Source: Saccopteryx bilineata (lineage: Eukaryota; Chordata; Mammalia; Chiroptera; Emballonuridae). From it: DNA of 64,000 nucleotides. Below, in pieces: positions 33,707 to 45,070 of the stretch. Made by a program: the position numbers and the translations under genes. The notes beneath the pieces were generated by a model, which saw only the letters and a program-made list of their open reading frames with translations, was not told the origin of the DNA and ran no database searches. The DNA is taken from assembly GCF_036850765.1 (NCBI RefSeq), contig NC_089495.1:28426875-28490874 (forward strand), in the 5' to 3' direction. Every line of letters starts with the position of its first letter. Within the stretch, counting starts at the first letter, position 1.

Positions 33707-35875
33707 ATGACAGATCGTGAAGGTGAAGAACTTCTCAATGAATTATATGCAGACACTTTATCTGATTGAGTGATTTTGAAATATATTGTAGTGATGTAGA
33801 AATTGATAGTTTATCAGAAGACAGTAATGAGTTGGCGATTAGACCATCAAAACGACAAAAAGAAGAAATGAAATAAGATCTGATAGTGAAAGTGACTTTG
33901 AAGAAGAGTGGATTGAAAATGATATTACACCAATTTGGAGGATTATTCAAATATTTTGGGTGTAACTGCCCACCTTAGTGATCCACGGAGCATCAGGGAA
34001 GTGACGGAATTACTTTTAAGTGATGATATATTTTTTTTACTTAGTTGTTTCTCAAACCAATTTATACCACCACCAAATGGAACAATTTTACAAAAAAAAA
34101 TCTACTAAAACTGTACCATGGATGAAAGTTACCAATACCAACACTAATTTAAAGAAGCTTCTCTCCCTGGCCGGATGGCTCAGTGGTAGAGCGTCGGCCT
34201 GGCATGCAGAAGTCCCAGGTTCGATTCCCGGCCAGGGCACACAGGAGAAGCGCCCATCTGCTTCTCCACCCCTCCCTCTCTCCTTCCTCTCTGTCTCTCT
34301 CTTCCCCTCCCGCAGCCAAGGCTCCATTGGAGCAAAGATGGCCCGGGCGCTGGGGATGGCTCTGTGGCCTCTGCCTCAGGTGCTAGAGTGGCTCTGATCG
34401 CAACATAGCGATGCCCCGGATGGGCAGAGCATCGCCCCCTGGTGGGCGTGCCGGGTGGATCCCGGTCGGGCACATGCAGGAGTCTGTCTGACTGTCCCCA
34501 TTTCCAGCTTCAGAAAAATACAAAAAAAAAAAAAAAAGTTTCTCGGTTTGTTGATATTGATGGGACAAACGAAAAGTCACAATGGAGGGATTACTGGTCA
34601 ACAAATGCTTTGGTTGAAGCTCCAATATTTCCTAAAACTATGAGCAGAATGAGGTTCGAGCAAATTCTTACATTTTTTCATCTTAGTGATAATTCACAAA
34701 ATGCATCTAATGAAGACATACTGTATAAAATTCGGCCTCTTTTGGATTACTTTCTTCCAAAATTTCAGTCTATGTATGTACCTAAGCAGGAGTTATCCCT
34801 AGATGAAGCGATGATACCATATAGAGGATGTATCAGCTTCAGAACATATAATCAAGCAAAAATAATAAAATATGGGATTTTAGTGAGAATGCTTTGTGAA
34901 AGTGAGAGTAAATACACTTGCAACTCTGAGATTTATTCATGTGAAGGCAAAAGGCTGCAAGAAACTATATTATCTAGCTAAGAGCCATATCTTGATTCTT
35001 GGCATCATGTATACCAAGATAATTACAACTGCATTTCTACAGCTGAAATATTATTAGAAAAGAAAACATTAATCTGTGTACCATAAGAGAAAACTGTGGC
35101 TTGCCAATGGTACTGAAAGAAAAGTCAAAGAAGCTTCAGAGAGGGGAAATGATGTTTTGACGGAAAGGACCCATTGTCCTTATATCATGGTAAAATAAAA
35201 GACTAGTGAATATCGTATCAAGTATTCACGATGCCTCTATGAGAACAACTGGGAAGTGAAAAAGAAATTCAGTGGAATATATAGTTAAACCTGTATGCAC
35301 ATTAAACTACAACAAATACATTAAAGGAGTCGATCGAGCAGACCAATACTTGGCGAACAGCAGTATCCTTCAAAAAAAGTATAAAGTGGTCTAAAAAAGT
35401 AGCATTCTTTCTGATCAATTGCACTTTATTCAATGCATCAAAATTTACCAAAATTACAATAGACAAAATAAAATAAGATACAAAAAATTTGTACTTGAAG
35501 TAGCTAGGGAATGGATATCTGCTCGTTCAAATGAGTGTAGCTCAAAACCTAACGCTTCTTCCTTCTGGAAATTCTAAAAGAGTTCCTTACATTGATTCAC
35601 CTTTTAGGCTTTCAGAGCAACTAAAGACCACGTTTTAGAAAAAATAGTCACTGGCATAAAAAAAAAAAACAGCTAGACCGTGAAAAGTGTGTGTTTCAAA
35701 AGGAAAGCGCAGTGAAACCAGATATATTTGCAAAACATGTTGTATACCATTACATATAGGTGATTGCTATACAGAATACCACACCAAAAAAATTACTAAA
35801 ATATATAATATGTATAAAATACAATATGTAGCAGATATGTACAAAGTTTCACTTAAAGTCATTATGTATAAATAA
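33707..35875 (+). pseudogene. piggyBac transposase relic
   Basis: piggyBac transposase cuts at TTAA and joins without footprints, using three aspartates. A Met at 33,707 opens MTDREGEELLNELYADTLSD, the acidic N-terminus, and the frame then breaks. The SINE splits the N-terminal third. The longest surviving frame (to 34,981) holds RFVDIDGTNE...SQWRDYWS and LSLDEAMIPYRG, the first catalytic Asp at 34,802. The second Asp is in YQDNYNCISTAEILL at 35,018, after a stop. The third is in GVDRADQYL at 35,332, in another frame. A C-terminal Cys/His-rich end (ICKTCCIPLHIGDC, about 35,705-35,775) matches the family's zinc-binding tail. All motif blocks are present in order, but at least three stops and two frame changes make it non-functional. 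Confidence 0.9.
34164..34532 (+). mobile_element. Family A tRNA-SINE inside piggyBac
   Basis: CCCTGGCCGGATGGCTCAG head, B-box GGTTCGATTCC at 34,218-34,228, full body, A-tail. Flanked by AAGAAGCTTCTC (34,152-34,163) and AAAAAGTTTCTC (34,533-34,544), a diverged 12-bp duplication within the transposase. It fuses by chance to the following frame, which explains the 179-codon open frame from 34,442. Confidence 0.95.
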
Positions 35876-35980
35876 AGTATACTGAAGTTTATTTAGATTG
35901 TTTCACTTTCATAGTCAATTAGGAAAAAATAGTTGATAACATGAGATAAATTCTGCATAAAATTGCCAGTCAACAATGTG

Positions 35981-35984
35981 TTAA
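35981..35984. other. piggyBac target site, right (TTAA)
   Basis: Intact TTAA immediately outside the right inverted repeat. Confidence 0.8.
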
Positions 35985-36512
35985 TAAGTCTGGTCTTCAG
36001 CAAAACTATGGCATGGGGAGATTGAGCTGGGGTTCCATTTTCACTTTTCTTATATGTTGGCCACCAGGGACAGGTATCCAGCCTTTTTTTAAGGGTCCAG
36101 GTAAATCTCTCCAACCCAGACTGAGCTTACTGAGATTTGAACAGACTGGCTCACAATCTTGAACCTCCAACCCCAACTTCCTCTTCTGCATTCTGTTTTT
36201 TTCAGGCCTGCATTCACTAAGTGAACTTTATTAATTCTTTTAATGGAATCATATTAATTGCATTTAATGTGGATGAGTAAAACCTGGTGGTGTGCTGGCT
36301 GTTCTATTAAATGCTTTTTGGAAATGTACCTTAATCTCAACATGGAGTTTTCAGAATTGCACCAAAACAATCAGTTTAATGGGGGAAATATTTAGAGTAA
36401 GCGGGCTTGTTTGTTTTCTATGATTCTGACAATAAGGGGGGAGGGTGGTTGCTGTCTGGGCATGGCTCAGAATGGTACCAGAGAAAAGAACAGCCTGAAG
36501 TAGGACTTATAC
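35985..36512. other. Unannotated intergenic stretch
   Basis: Nothing recognised. Confidence 0.5.
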
Positions 36513-36710
36513 CAGGAGTCAGCAAACTTGTGCTATAAGCAGACAGATAGCAAATATTTTGGGCTTTCAATGAACTACCCAACTCTGCTATTGTGATGGG
36601 ACAGTGCCATAGACAGCACATAATAATAAGAAAAAGAAAACATTTTATTTTTCTACAAAAATAAGCAGCAGTCAAGATTTAGCCCTAAATCTATGGTTTG
36701 CTGACCTCTG
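36513..36710. mobile_element. Small hAT-type DNA transposon
   Basis: 198 bp with terminal inverted repeats CAGGAGTCAGCAAAC and GTTTGCTGACCTCTG (13 of 15 matching after reverse complementing). Flanks ACTTATAC (36,505-36,512) and TGTTATAC (36,711-36,718) fit an 8-bp target duplication with two changes, as hAT elements make. The interior (CTATAAGCAGACAGATAGCAAATATTTTGGGC...TTTTATTTTTCTACAAAAA) is that of a widespread mammalian non-autonomous element with no coding capacity. Confidence 0.85.
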
Positions 36711-36733
36711 TGTTATACTAACCACAGGAAGTA

Positions 36734-36834
36734 TGCTATGTTTTTAAATATTATAATAATAGTGACACTCATTTCTCCTTGTGAAGGTCACACTATGTCA
36801 TTTAACTCGGCGATTCTTTAAATGCTGGGTTCTA
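36734..36834. repeat. 101-bp direct duplication, copy 1
   Basis: TGCTATGTTTTTAAATATTA through GCTGGGTTCTA matches 37,801-37,901 over 101 bases with two differences, both where copy 1 has a CpG (CGGCG versus CAGCA). Confidence 0.95.
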
Positions 36835-36880
36835 GAGGAGCTGAGAGTTTAGCTGATGCTTCACACCAGAAGGAAGCCAG

Positions 36881-36914
36881 CAATCTGTGGGCTGCAGCAA
36901 TCTGTGGGCTGCAG
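36881..36914. repeat. 17-bp tandem pair
   Basis: CAATCTGTGGGCTGCAG occurs twice without a gap. Confidence 0.95.
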
Positions 36915-37743
36915 CAGCACCTGGCCCCTGCACTAACCTCGAGAGCATAAAACAGTGGCTGTTGTTTCCAACCTGCTTTCTTCCATATTTCATGCAAAGT
37001 GTCACTGAAAATATGCAAGGACAGGGATTCTGGAAAACATACTTCCGGCCTCGCTAAACTGATAGCATAAATCCACCAAAGATGAAAAAATTATAATTTA
37101 AAGAGTCTTGTAAATAAAGTTTTAGAAGTCACACACACACACACACACACATATATCACAAATGTTTGTGTATGAGTATACTGAAATATATATATATATA
37201 TATATATATATGCATACACATACCCATATATACAAACACACAAAAGTCTTTTCTTTCAAGAAAAATTTAAAGTTTTCTCCCAAGTATCTGGATGTTGACT
37301 CTCACCTGGGCAGATGAGTAATTGGTATCTTCCTGTAAGGTCAGATCCTGTCAAATCTGCTCCTTCAATTTTTCCAAATCCTGGCCAGGTTCATTTGCAA
37401 CTCTGGGGAGAAGGATACCAGCCTCTTGTGCAGCCCTTCCCTCGCATCAGAGAAGCTAGGGGCCTGGAGGCCGTGAGAGACAGATGCAGGCTCCAGTTTG
37501 TTCTAATGGGTTGCAGCTCACCTTGAGAGTTTGTTTGTCCGTCTCCCCACTTTCATCATCTCTCCCTCCCAACTGCCAGCCCTGCTGACTTCAGGCCCAG
37601 CTACCTTACACAGACTCTTTAACCAGCTCCCAGAATTGCATGAGGTCAAACTCTTATCATCCTCCTCTATTCTGGATAGATCATAATGATTCTGCTTTTC
37701 TAATCAAACTGATGAATCATTCCATCTAAGAAATTTCCAATTC

Positions 37744-37778
<35 letters not shown>

Positions 37779-37800
37779 TCCAAGGATTGACAATGAAAGG
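36915..37800. other. Unannotated stretch with AC and AT microsatellites
   Basis: An (AC)n run near 37,131-37,150, an (AT)n run near 37,187-37,211 and an (AC)n run near 37,750-37,777. The remainder shows no recognised repeat or gene. Confidence 0.6.
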
Positions 37801-37901
37801 TGCTATGTTTTTAAATATTATAATAATAGTGACACTCATTTCTCCTTGTGAAGGTCACACTATGTCATTTAACTCAGCAATTCTTTAAATGCTGGGTTCT
37901 A
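37801..37901. repeat. 101-bp direct duplication, copy 2
   Basis: Second copy, 1,067 bases downstream of the first in the same direction, starting about 20 bases after an (AC)n run. Confidence 0.95.
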
Positions 37902-39229
37902 TAATGATGTTGACTTGTTCATGTGGCATGGAGTCTGCTTTGATTTTCTTGTCCTCTAGGACCAATGATACACATTAGTGAGGTGGCTGGTGGAAGGCCA
38001 GGGTAGCAGTCTCTTGCCCCAAAACTAAGCAAAGCCATCTGGCACTTAGAAGAATTGAATCCATGTCATTGACCTCAATTAACATCAGATTTAGCAACTG
38101 TAGAAATGAAATCTGTAATTAATCCTATTGTCCTCTCTTTGATTATTCCCGATGGCAATATTCTATCTATATTTACCTAATGGAACCCAACAGTTCATGC
38201 TCTTGGACAAGCTACATTGGAAGGCATACTATCCCAACTATTACAGCTTAGAGGACAGCAGATCATATTTTTAACTGCCTCACCTTAACTCATGCCACAC
38301 TAGAGAAGTGAAGTCACATACCTATTTAGTTAGTGAAAATTTGTGTCCGTTACCTCTTATCTCAGCCCTTTTCTACCTACATTATGCTTCTTGGCTCCTT
38401 AGAAAAGAGAAGCATCCTTTCAATTACATTTTGCTCATGTTCAATGAGTTAATTTTGTTGGTTCAGTTATAATTTTCAGTATAAAATATATTTGTTCATC
38501 TGAGTCACTGGACCAGTTGCATTGTGCTTTATACTTTCTGTTGTCTTAATTTAAACCTTAGTAAAATTTAGAAGACAGAGGGATTTGTCTTATTGTAAGT
38601 AATCGTCCTTTCAGCTACCTAATTGCTTTCACTGTTTACAGCAGTTTGTCTCCTAAACCCAGGGCATTGACTTCAGATGACTTTCAACAAGTATCCACAT
38701 AACATGCTTCCTGATAGATCAGCTCCTTGGTGTTTGTTTCTACTATCCTATAACCCAGCTCGAGTAAGAACTAAATCTTAATGGATAAAGGTCGCAAGAG
38801 AAAGATTGTTTGTTGTTTCTAAAGTTTCTTTTTCCATTTTAGCTCATGTAATGTTATACATCTCCATTAAAACCAGCAGTGCTTTTAGTTGAAAACCTTT
38901 GTGAGGTCCATTTATAGATGTAGACAGATGGGTGCCAGTCTGAAGGGCAAGTGGAATGATGTGGTTGATGTGTCAACGAGTGGAATGTTAGTAATGGGCT
39001 TTTCATAGTGGGGTAAGCTAAAAATGACCCCAAATACATCAGGTCCCAGTTTGCTCTTAATTCCTAGAACCTGTAAATGTGGCCTTATCTGGAAAAGAGC
39101 CTATGCAGATATAAGAAATAACTTTGTAATTAAGTTTAAAGATGCTGAAATTAGGAAATCACCCTGAATTAACTGTGGCAACATTGTATGCAATTACAAG
39201 TATATTTATAAGAGAGAGGAAGATTAGAC
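37902..39229. other. Mostly unannotated intergenic stretch
   Basis: 39,000-39,225 (AAAATGACCCCAAATACATCAGG...AAGTATATTTATAAGAGAGAGGAAG) resembles a common old mammalian interspersed repeat I cannot name with confidence. The rest shows nothing. Confidence 0.4.
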
Positions 39230-40310
39230 AACAGAAATAATAGAGTTTGGCAAGTTCACAGGACATAAGATCAATATACAATAATAATGTCTATTAACAT
39301 ACAATAATCATTTGGTTTCACATGTGGAAACCAAAATTAAAGTAAAAATACTACTTATAATCATGCTAAAGAAAATAAAATCACTTAGGTATATATAGAA
39401 TAAAATAGGTACAAGATCTGTATGGTAGAAATGATAAAATACTGATAAAAGAAATCAAAGAAGAATTTTTAAAATGTAAAGAGACATATCATTTTCATGT
39501 TTTGGAAGATTTAATGCATGAAATTCACCAAAATTGATCTATAGGTTTAATGTAATTCCTATCGAAATACCAGCAATGGTGTTGTAGACATAAACCAGCT
39601 TATTCTAAAATTTTTATAGTAAAAAAACAATTCACACGCTGGGAGAAAATATCTGTAAACCACATATCTGACAAAGGGCTGGTATCTAGAACAATCAGAA
39701 ATCCAATCAGAAAATGGACAAAAAAATAGAAAGAGACATTTCACCTAAGAGGCCATACAAATGACAAATAAGCATGTGAAAAGATATTTAACATCATTAA
39801 CCATGTAAATAAATGCTAAAATGAGATATCATTACACACTTATAAAATGACTAAAACAAATAATACTGTAGTATCAAATGCTCACAAGAATACTGAGAAA
39901 CTGAATCACTCATATCACTAGCGGGAAAGTAAAATGGTATAGTTACCCTGGAAAACAGTTTAGCAGTTCCTTGAAACAGTAAATAGGCAACTACTTGATG
40001 ACCCAACGAATGTACTCCTCAGTACCTTCTCCAGAAATATGAAAACTTACGTTCACACAAAAACCTGGCCAAGTGGAATCAGCAAGAGGGACCCAGCCAC
40101 AATAGGTGGCCTGCATTAGGAAGCCTCTTTGCCCTACTGGGCAAATGATTCATTGGTCGTTACAGCAAACAACTGTAAACAACTTAAATGCCTGTATGTA
40201 TAGAGGCTAGTTAAAAATGGGCAACTAATGTACAATGAGTAAATGACTGAGATAGTTTTATATACCCTTATAAGTTATACTGCAAAATATATTAAGTGAG
40301 AAAAAAGGTG
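39230..40310 (+). mobile_element. Old L1 ORF2 3' half
   Basis: Plus-strand decayed ORF2 in order: GGCAAGTTCACAGGACATAAGATCAATATAC, AATGTAATTCCTATCGAAATACCAGCAATGG, CTGACAAAGGGCTGGTATCTAGAACAAT, TGAGATATCATTACACAC and TGACCCAACGAATGTACTCC. About 60 bases near 40,075-40,140 do not fit. No frame remains. Confidence 0.8.
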
Positions 40311-41675
40311 AAAAACCATTTATATATTATGCTATGTATGCATTAAATCATGTGACATAAATCATATATTTGTGTATGGATTATACAATATGATGTAAGT
40401 CTACATGCATGTGCATGCATGTATATTTTTGTATAAATGTGTATTTTTAAAAAATAGTTCATGAAGAAGGTATACATTTTAAATGATGATTTCACTATTT
40501 TTACAGTAGCTTAAGTTTAATTTTCTTTTACTTCTTAATGAACACATTTTAATGATATGCTCTGTAAGAATGAGTACTTTATGATAAAATACACATTACT
40601 CTTTATTTTTCTATATCCAGAGGTACTAGCATATTTGTCCATAGTAGAACAGCATAATCCAAAGAATAAAAATACAATTCACCCTTTAAATGAACTCACC
40701 CATTTTCTTTCCTAAATATAAGAAACAAACATTGTTTAATGTATTTTTAATATCTCTTTCTGAAGTTTAGAAAACTATAAGAAAGAACTAGCTCTAAATT
40801 ATACTAGATATTTTATACTATAGAGTTTTGCATCTTTATATCAATGTGTGGCCGGTATACATTAAGAATTTTTATGTGGAAGAAAGTTTCTCTACTCTAC
40901 CGTCCTCTATTTTATACTAGAGAGGTAAAATGACTTACTCAGATCATAAACTAGTAAGAGGAAGATCTAGACTCCTAAGTTCAACTTTAATATACTTTCC
41001 ATCATTCCATATGGCCAAATAGCTGATAAAAATGTGCTAAAGTGCCTTCAAAAGATTAGTGTGGATTCCAAGTACCTGAAAGGTTGATACATTTAACCAC
41101 CCTGGCAAATGGTCCAGACAACAATATGTGTGAGGAATCTCCACTCTGACCTGTAAAAACAAAAGCTGGTGGTTGTACAAATCAACAACCAACATCCATT
41201 TAGACATTGTTTAATGGACAAGAACAAATAGCCCTTGTTCTCATTAAAGAGCTTTCTGTGTTGGCTTCAGAGTTCACTCATAAATGTAATTTATTCCTTG
41301 GCTGTCAAGGCCTCCTGACTAATTGTTCCCCAGTCCCTTGATTCTCTTGAATAAGTAATGTTGACTGGCTTAAACTATCAGGTGACTCAATTGAGCAGCA
41401 ATCTAGAATGTGTATTTTTCAAAATAGTCTTGTAAATCTGGATAGTACATAATTTCCATGAAAAAAAAAAAAAGAGAGATAAAACAGCACAGAGATGTGT
41501 CAGGCTCAGAAATAAACTTTGCTAACAGCATGAGGAAAGAATCACAGAATTTCTAAAATTCATACCCAAAATAACTGATGTTATATTTCTCAGATTCTGT
41601 GGCTTCATTATGAGTGGAGCTCACTGTGATCTTCTTCCCAATCATGTGCTTCATGAATGCCCTGGAGATAGAGTA
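40311..41675. other. Intergenic stretch with one probable MIR piece
   Basis: 40,915-41,005 (AGAGAGGTAAAATGACTTACTCAGATCATAAACTAGTAAG) looks like reverse MIR. The rest shows nothing recognisable. Confidence 0.4.
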
Positions 41676-41679
41676 ACTG

Positions 41680-41835
41680 GGGTGGAATTGTAGCTTGACT
41701 GCTATGACCTTGGACAAGTTACCTAACCTCCTCATCTGTATGGTGTAATTAATAATAGTTTCTACCTCAGGCAGTTATTTTATTTCTGATCTGGCACTCA
41801 CCCAGCTGGTCTACAGTCAACAGGTGCTCAATAAA
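41680..41835 (+). mobile_element. MIR
   Basis: GCTATGACCTTGGACAAGTTACCTAACCTCCTCATCTGTATGG is the MIR core; TGCTCAATAAAGG is its 3' end. Confidence 0.75.
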
Positions 41836-43181
41836 GGAATGTCAACCAGGTGTCAGGCACTAGGCTCTGCTGGGGTCATGTGGAGATGAGTAAAAACATG
41901 GTCTTGTAATGGGATAGAGCAGAGAAAAGGACAAGGTAAGTACATTTGGAGAAGTATAGGCCACGTTCTTCAGGGATTCAGAGTAAAATAAAGTCACAGC
42001 AATCAAAGAAAATTAGAAATTTTTTCATGGTGAGAGGATGGTGTGAGATAAGACTTAGAAGATGGGTAAAATTTTGACAATATGAAGTGGGGAGACAGAG
42101 CACAGTTTTCGAGCACATTGCAAAGTCCAGTTTAGTTTATTTATTTTGAGAATTAAATTGAACAAGGTGACATTGATCAATAAGAGTACATAGGTTTCAG
42201 ATAAATATTTCTATAGCATTTGAACTGTTAATTATGCTGTATATTCATCACCCAAAGTCAAATCATTTTCTATCACCTTATATTTGTCCCTTTTTACACC
42301 TGTCTCCCCTCCCTCTCTTTCACATCCCCCTCACCCATACCCCCTCTCCCTGGTAATCACTTCACCTCTATCTTTGTCCATAAATCTCAGCTTTGTAGCC
42401 CACCTTTGTGTAAAATCATACAGTTCTTATCTTTTTCTGATTTATTTATTTCACTCAGTATAATGTTCTCAAGGTCCATCCATGTTGTCATAAATGTCAC
42501 TATGTCACCATTTCTTATGACTGAGTAGTATTTCAGAAATGATGATAGATAATTACATGAAAGCTAGCCTAAGACTGCATTAAATTACCATGTAGGCAAC
42601 TGTGAGGAATTTTTACTTAATTCTGTAAGCAATAAGCAGCAAGTTAATGATCTGAGCAAGCTAGTCATATTATTGCAACTTGACTTTAAGCATATTAATT
42701 TAACCAAGGTTTATGCACACGTGAATTGGAAAGAAGAAATTGGTAGCAGCAGTCGAGGTAGCACAGGTAATACTACTGTGGACATCTGAAGATAGCTGGT
42801 AAAATACCTGCCTCTGTGAAGCTTTAATTTTAGTGGAGCAGATATGTAAAATATTAATAAACAAAGAAACACTGTCAGGTCATCATAAATGAAACTATGT
42901 AGAAGAGTGAAGTGGGATGAGGACTGATGTAGCATGTAGAGATGACCAGGGATGAATACTGTGAACAGGTGAATTTTGAAAAAAAAGAATCAATAAAGTA
43001 AAAGTCTTTGAGGCAGAAGACATTTTGCATTTTTGGGGGAACATAAACAAGGCAGCCAGAGTAGCTAAAAGGAAGTGAGCAGCACAGAAAAACCAGGAGA
43101 CAAAGCATGAGAGGAAGAAGAGGTTCGGTCCTGTACAGCTCTCAAGCCATGGTAAAGAATCTGGATGCTATCAGAGCGTTT
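41836..43181 (-). mobile_element. L2 debris split by an L1 3' fragment
   Basis: GTGTCAGGCACTAGGCTCTGCTGGGG (41,850) and CTCTGTGAAGCTTTAATTTTAGTGGAGCAG (42,811) to GGTAAAGAATCTGGATGC (43,150) are L2-like in reverse. The L1 piece at 42,125-42,540 lies within it, so the L2 is the older element. Confidence 0.5.
42125..42540 (-). mobile_element. L1 3' fragment
   Basis: GAACAAGGTGACATTGATCAATAAGAGTACATAGG at one end and TTTCTTATGACTGAGTAGTATTTC at the other correspond to young L1 positions about 880-1,265, so this is a 5'-truncated relative of the same lineage. The pyrimidine-rich tract at 42,300-42,355 is the same G-rich 3' UTR tract. Confidence 0.8.
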
Positions 43182-43199
43182 TAAAATTACATTTCTTCA

Positions 43200-43559
43200 G
43201 CCCTGGCCGGTTGGCTCAGTGGTAGAGCATTGGCCTGGCGTGCAGGAGTCTCGGGTTCGATTCCTGGCCAGGGCACACAGGAGAAGCGCCCATCTGCTTC
43301 TCCACCCCTTCCCCTCTCCTTTCTCTCTGTCTCTCTCTTCCCCTCCTGCAGCCAAGGCTCCATTGGAGCAAAGTTGGCCTGGGCGCTGAGGATGGCTCTG
43401 TGGCCTCTGCCTCAGGTGCTAGAATGGCTCTGGTTTTAACAGAATGATGCCCCAGAAGGGCAGAGCATTGCCCCCTGGTGGGCATGCTGGGTGGATCCCG
43501 GTTGGGTGCATGCAGGAGTCTGTCTGACTGCCTCCCGGTTTCCAACTTCAGAAAAATAC

Positions 43560-43590
<31 letters not shown>
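43200..43590 (+). mobile_element. Family A tRNA-SINE, perfect 18-bp target duplication
   Basis: Complete head, body and tail; the tail has become an (ATA)n microsatellite (43,558-43,589). Flanks TAAAATTACATTTCTTCA at 43,182-43,199 and 43,591-43,608 are identical, a young insertion inside L2 debris. Confidence 0.97.
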
Positions 43591-43594
<4 letters not shown>

Positions 43595-43608
43595 ATTACA
43601 TTTCTTCA

Positions 43609-44439
43609 AGTGACACTAGTTAGCATATTTATACAGGTCCCAGGTCTCCAATGCTACAACACATCTCTATATACTGTATTGTGTATTTGAGGAGGTTGTT
43701 TGAATTTCCTCCATACTCTAGAACTATTTGCCTTTATTGTTTTCTCTCTCAGTTTCCAAGCCATTGAGAGCAGGGAGATACTAATGAATCTCTCTCTGAT
43801 AGTCTATATTTGACTCTCCAGGCGGGGAATAATTTGGATTTATTTTAGTGTGCTCTTGTTTAATCCATTGACACTCTGGAGTGTCACCCATTATGCACAG
43901 GGGCTGTCATTTCCTAAAGGGAGTTAATGTTTACATTATCAATCGTCTTCATACCTGGGTGTAAAGTGGACCTGAGAGGCCAGATTTTGGCAGGTAAGGA
44001 AGTGTCTGTATTTCTCTGGATTGTTGCGCTGAGCCTGGATTTCAAGGGATCTAGTAAAATCTAGTGGTGCCCAAATGCCAGTTATATCAGAACAACCCAG
44101 AATGATTTACAAAGTAGAGATTCTTTTCCCATGCCTACTCTATTGGGTGAGAATGAGTGGAGGAAGAAGGTGGATGGAGATGGGGAAAAAAACAATGATT
44201 TGAAGTTTATTGTGAGGAACCTGGTTTGGGAATTACTCCTTGGTTGATATTCAGGGTACTCTTCTCACCCTCTCCCTAAAACTCCACCCTTACTCTTTCA
44301 TATTGTGGGAAGAGACTTTAGTCACATGGAGACATCCTATGAGGCTTATGATCACTAAGCAAGTTTAGTTAGTTATTACTTGTGGTTATCAGTTTCCATT
44401 TTGTTATCTGGAATAGTCTTTTTTCCCCTCTGTCTATGA
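43609..44439. other. Unannotated intergenic stretch
   Basis: Nothing recognised. Confidence 0.5.
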
Positions 44440-45070
44440 GGTGTTTGTTTGTTTTGCTAAATCCCTTCACTTTTCTCACCCAACCAGCCAACCCTCTTCT
44501 CCCTGACAGCTGTTCTCTGTGTCTATGAGTCTGTTCCTATTTTGTTTGCCAGTTAATTTTGTTCACTAGACTCTACATATGAGTAAAATCATATAGTACT
44601 TGTCTTTCTCTGAGTGGCTTATTTTATTTAGCCTAATACTCTCCAGGTCCATCCATGCTGTCATAAAATGTAAAATTTCCTTCCTTTTTACAGCCAAGTA
44701 GTCTTTTATTGTGTAAATGTACCACAGTTTTTTGTCCACTCACTTGCTAATGGGCACTTACACTGCTTCCAAATCTTGACTATTGCAAATTATGCTGCAG
44801 TGCATGTAAGGGTGCATATATTGTATCAAATTAGTGTTTTGAGTTTCTTTGGATATATTTCCATAAGTGGAATTTCTGCGTCATAAGGTAGTATCATTTT
44901 TAATTTTTTAAGATAACTTCATATAGTTTTTTATAGTGCCTACACCAGTCTGCATTACCACCAACAGTGCACAAGGGTTCCCTTTTCTCCACATCTTTTC
45001 CAGCATTTGCTGTTTATTGATTTATTGATAATAGTCATTCTGAAAAGTGTGAAGTGGTATCTCATTGGGC
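44440..45070 (-). mobile_element. L1 3' fragment
   Basis: The reverse text runs through the L1 3' UTR and ORF2 end: CTAATACTCTCCAGGTCCATCCATGCTG, CACCAACAGTGCACAAGGGTTCCC, GAAGTGGTATCTCATTG. It is collinear with young L1 at about 1,000-1,630 but more diverged. Confidence 0.85.

Larger units (their letters stand above)
33308..35980 (+). mobile_element. piggyBac DNA transposon, inactivated
   Basis: The ends are TGCATTGTTGACCGCT (33,308-33,323) and the reverse complement of CACATTGTTGACTGGC (35,965-35,980), sharing an imperfect inverted repeat around CATTGTTGAC. TTAA lies outside on the right and CTAA on the left. Without the 369-base SINE inside and its extra target copy the element is about 2.3 kb, normal for an autonomous piggyBac. 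It carries a transposase relic. Point changes, stops and frameshifts mean it is old. Confidence 0.88.

Noticed and set aside
34183..34260. tRNA gene
   Set aside because: The tRNA-like A- and B-box sequence is the head of a SINE, continuous with the family A body. The same applies to all other SINE heads.
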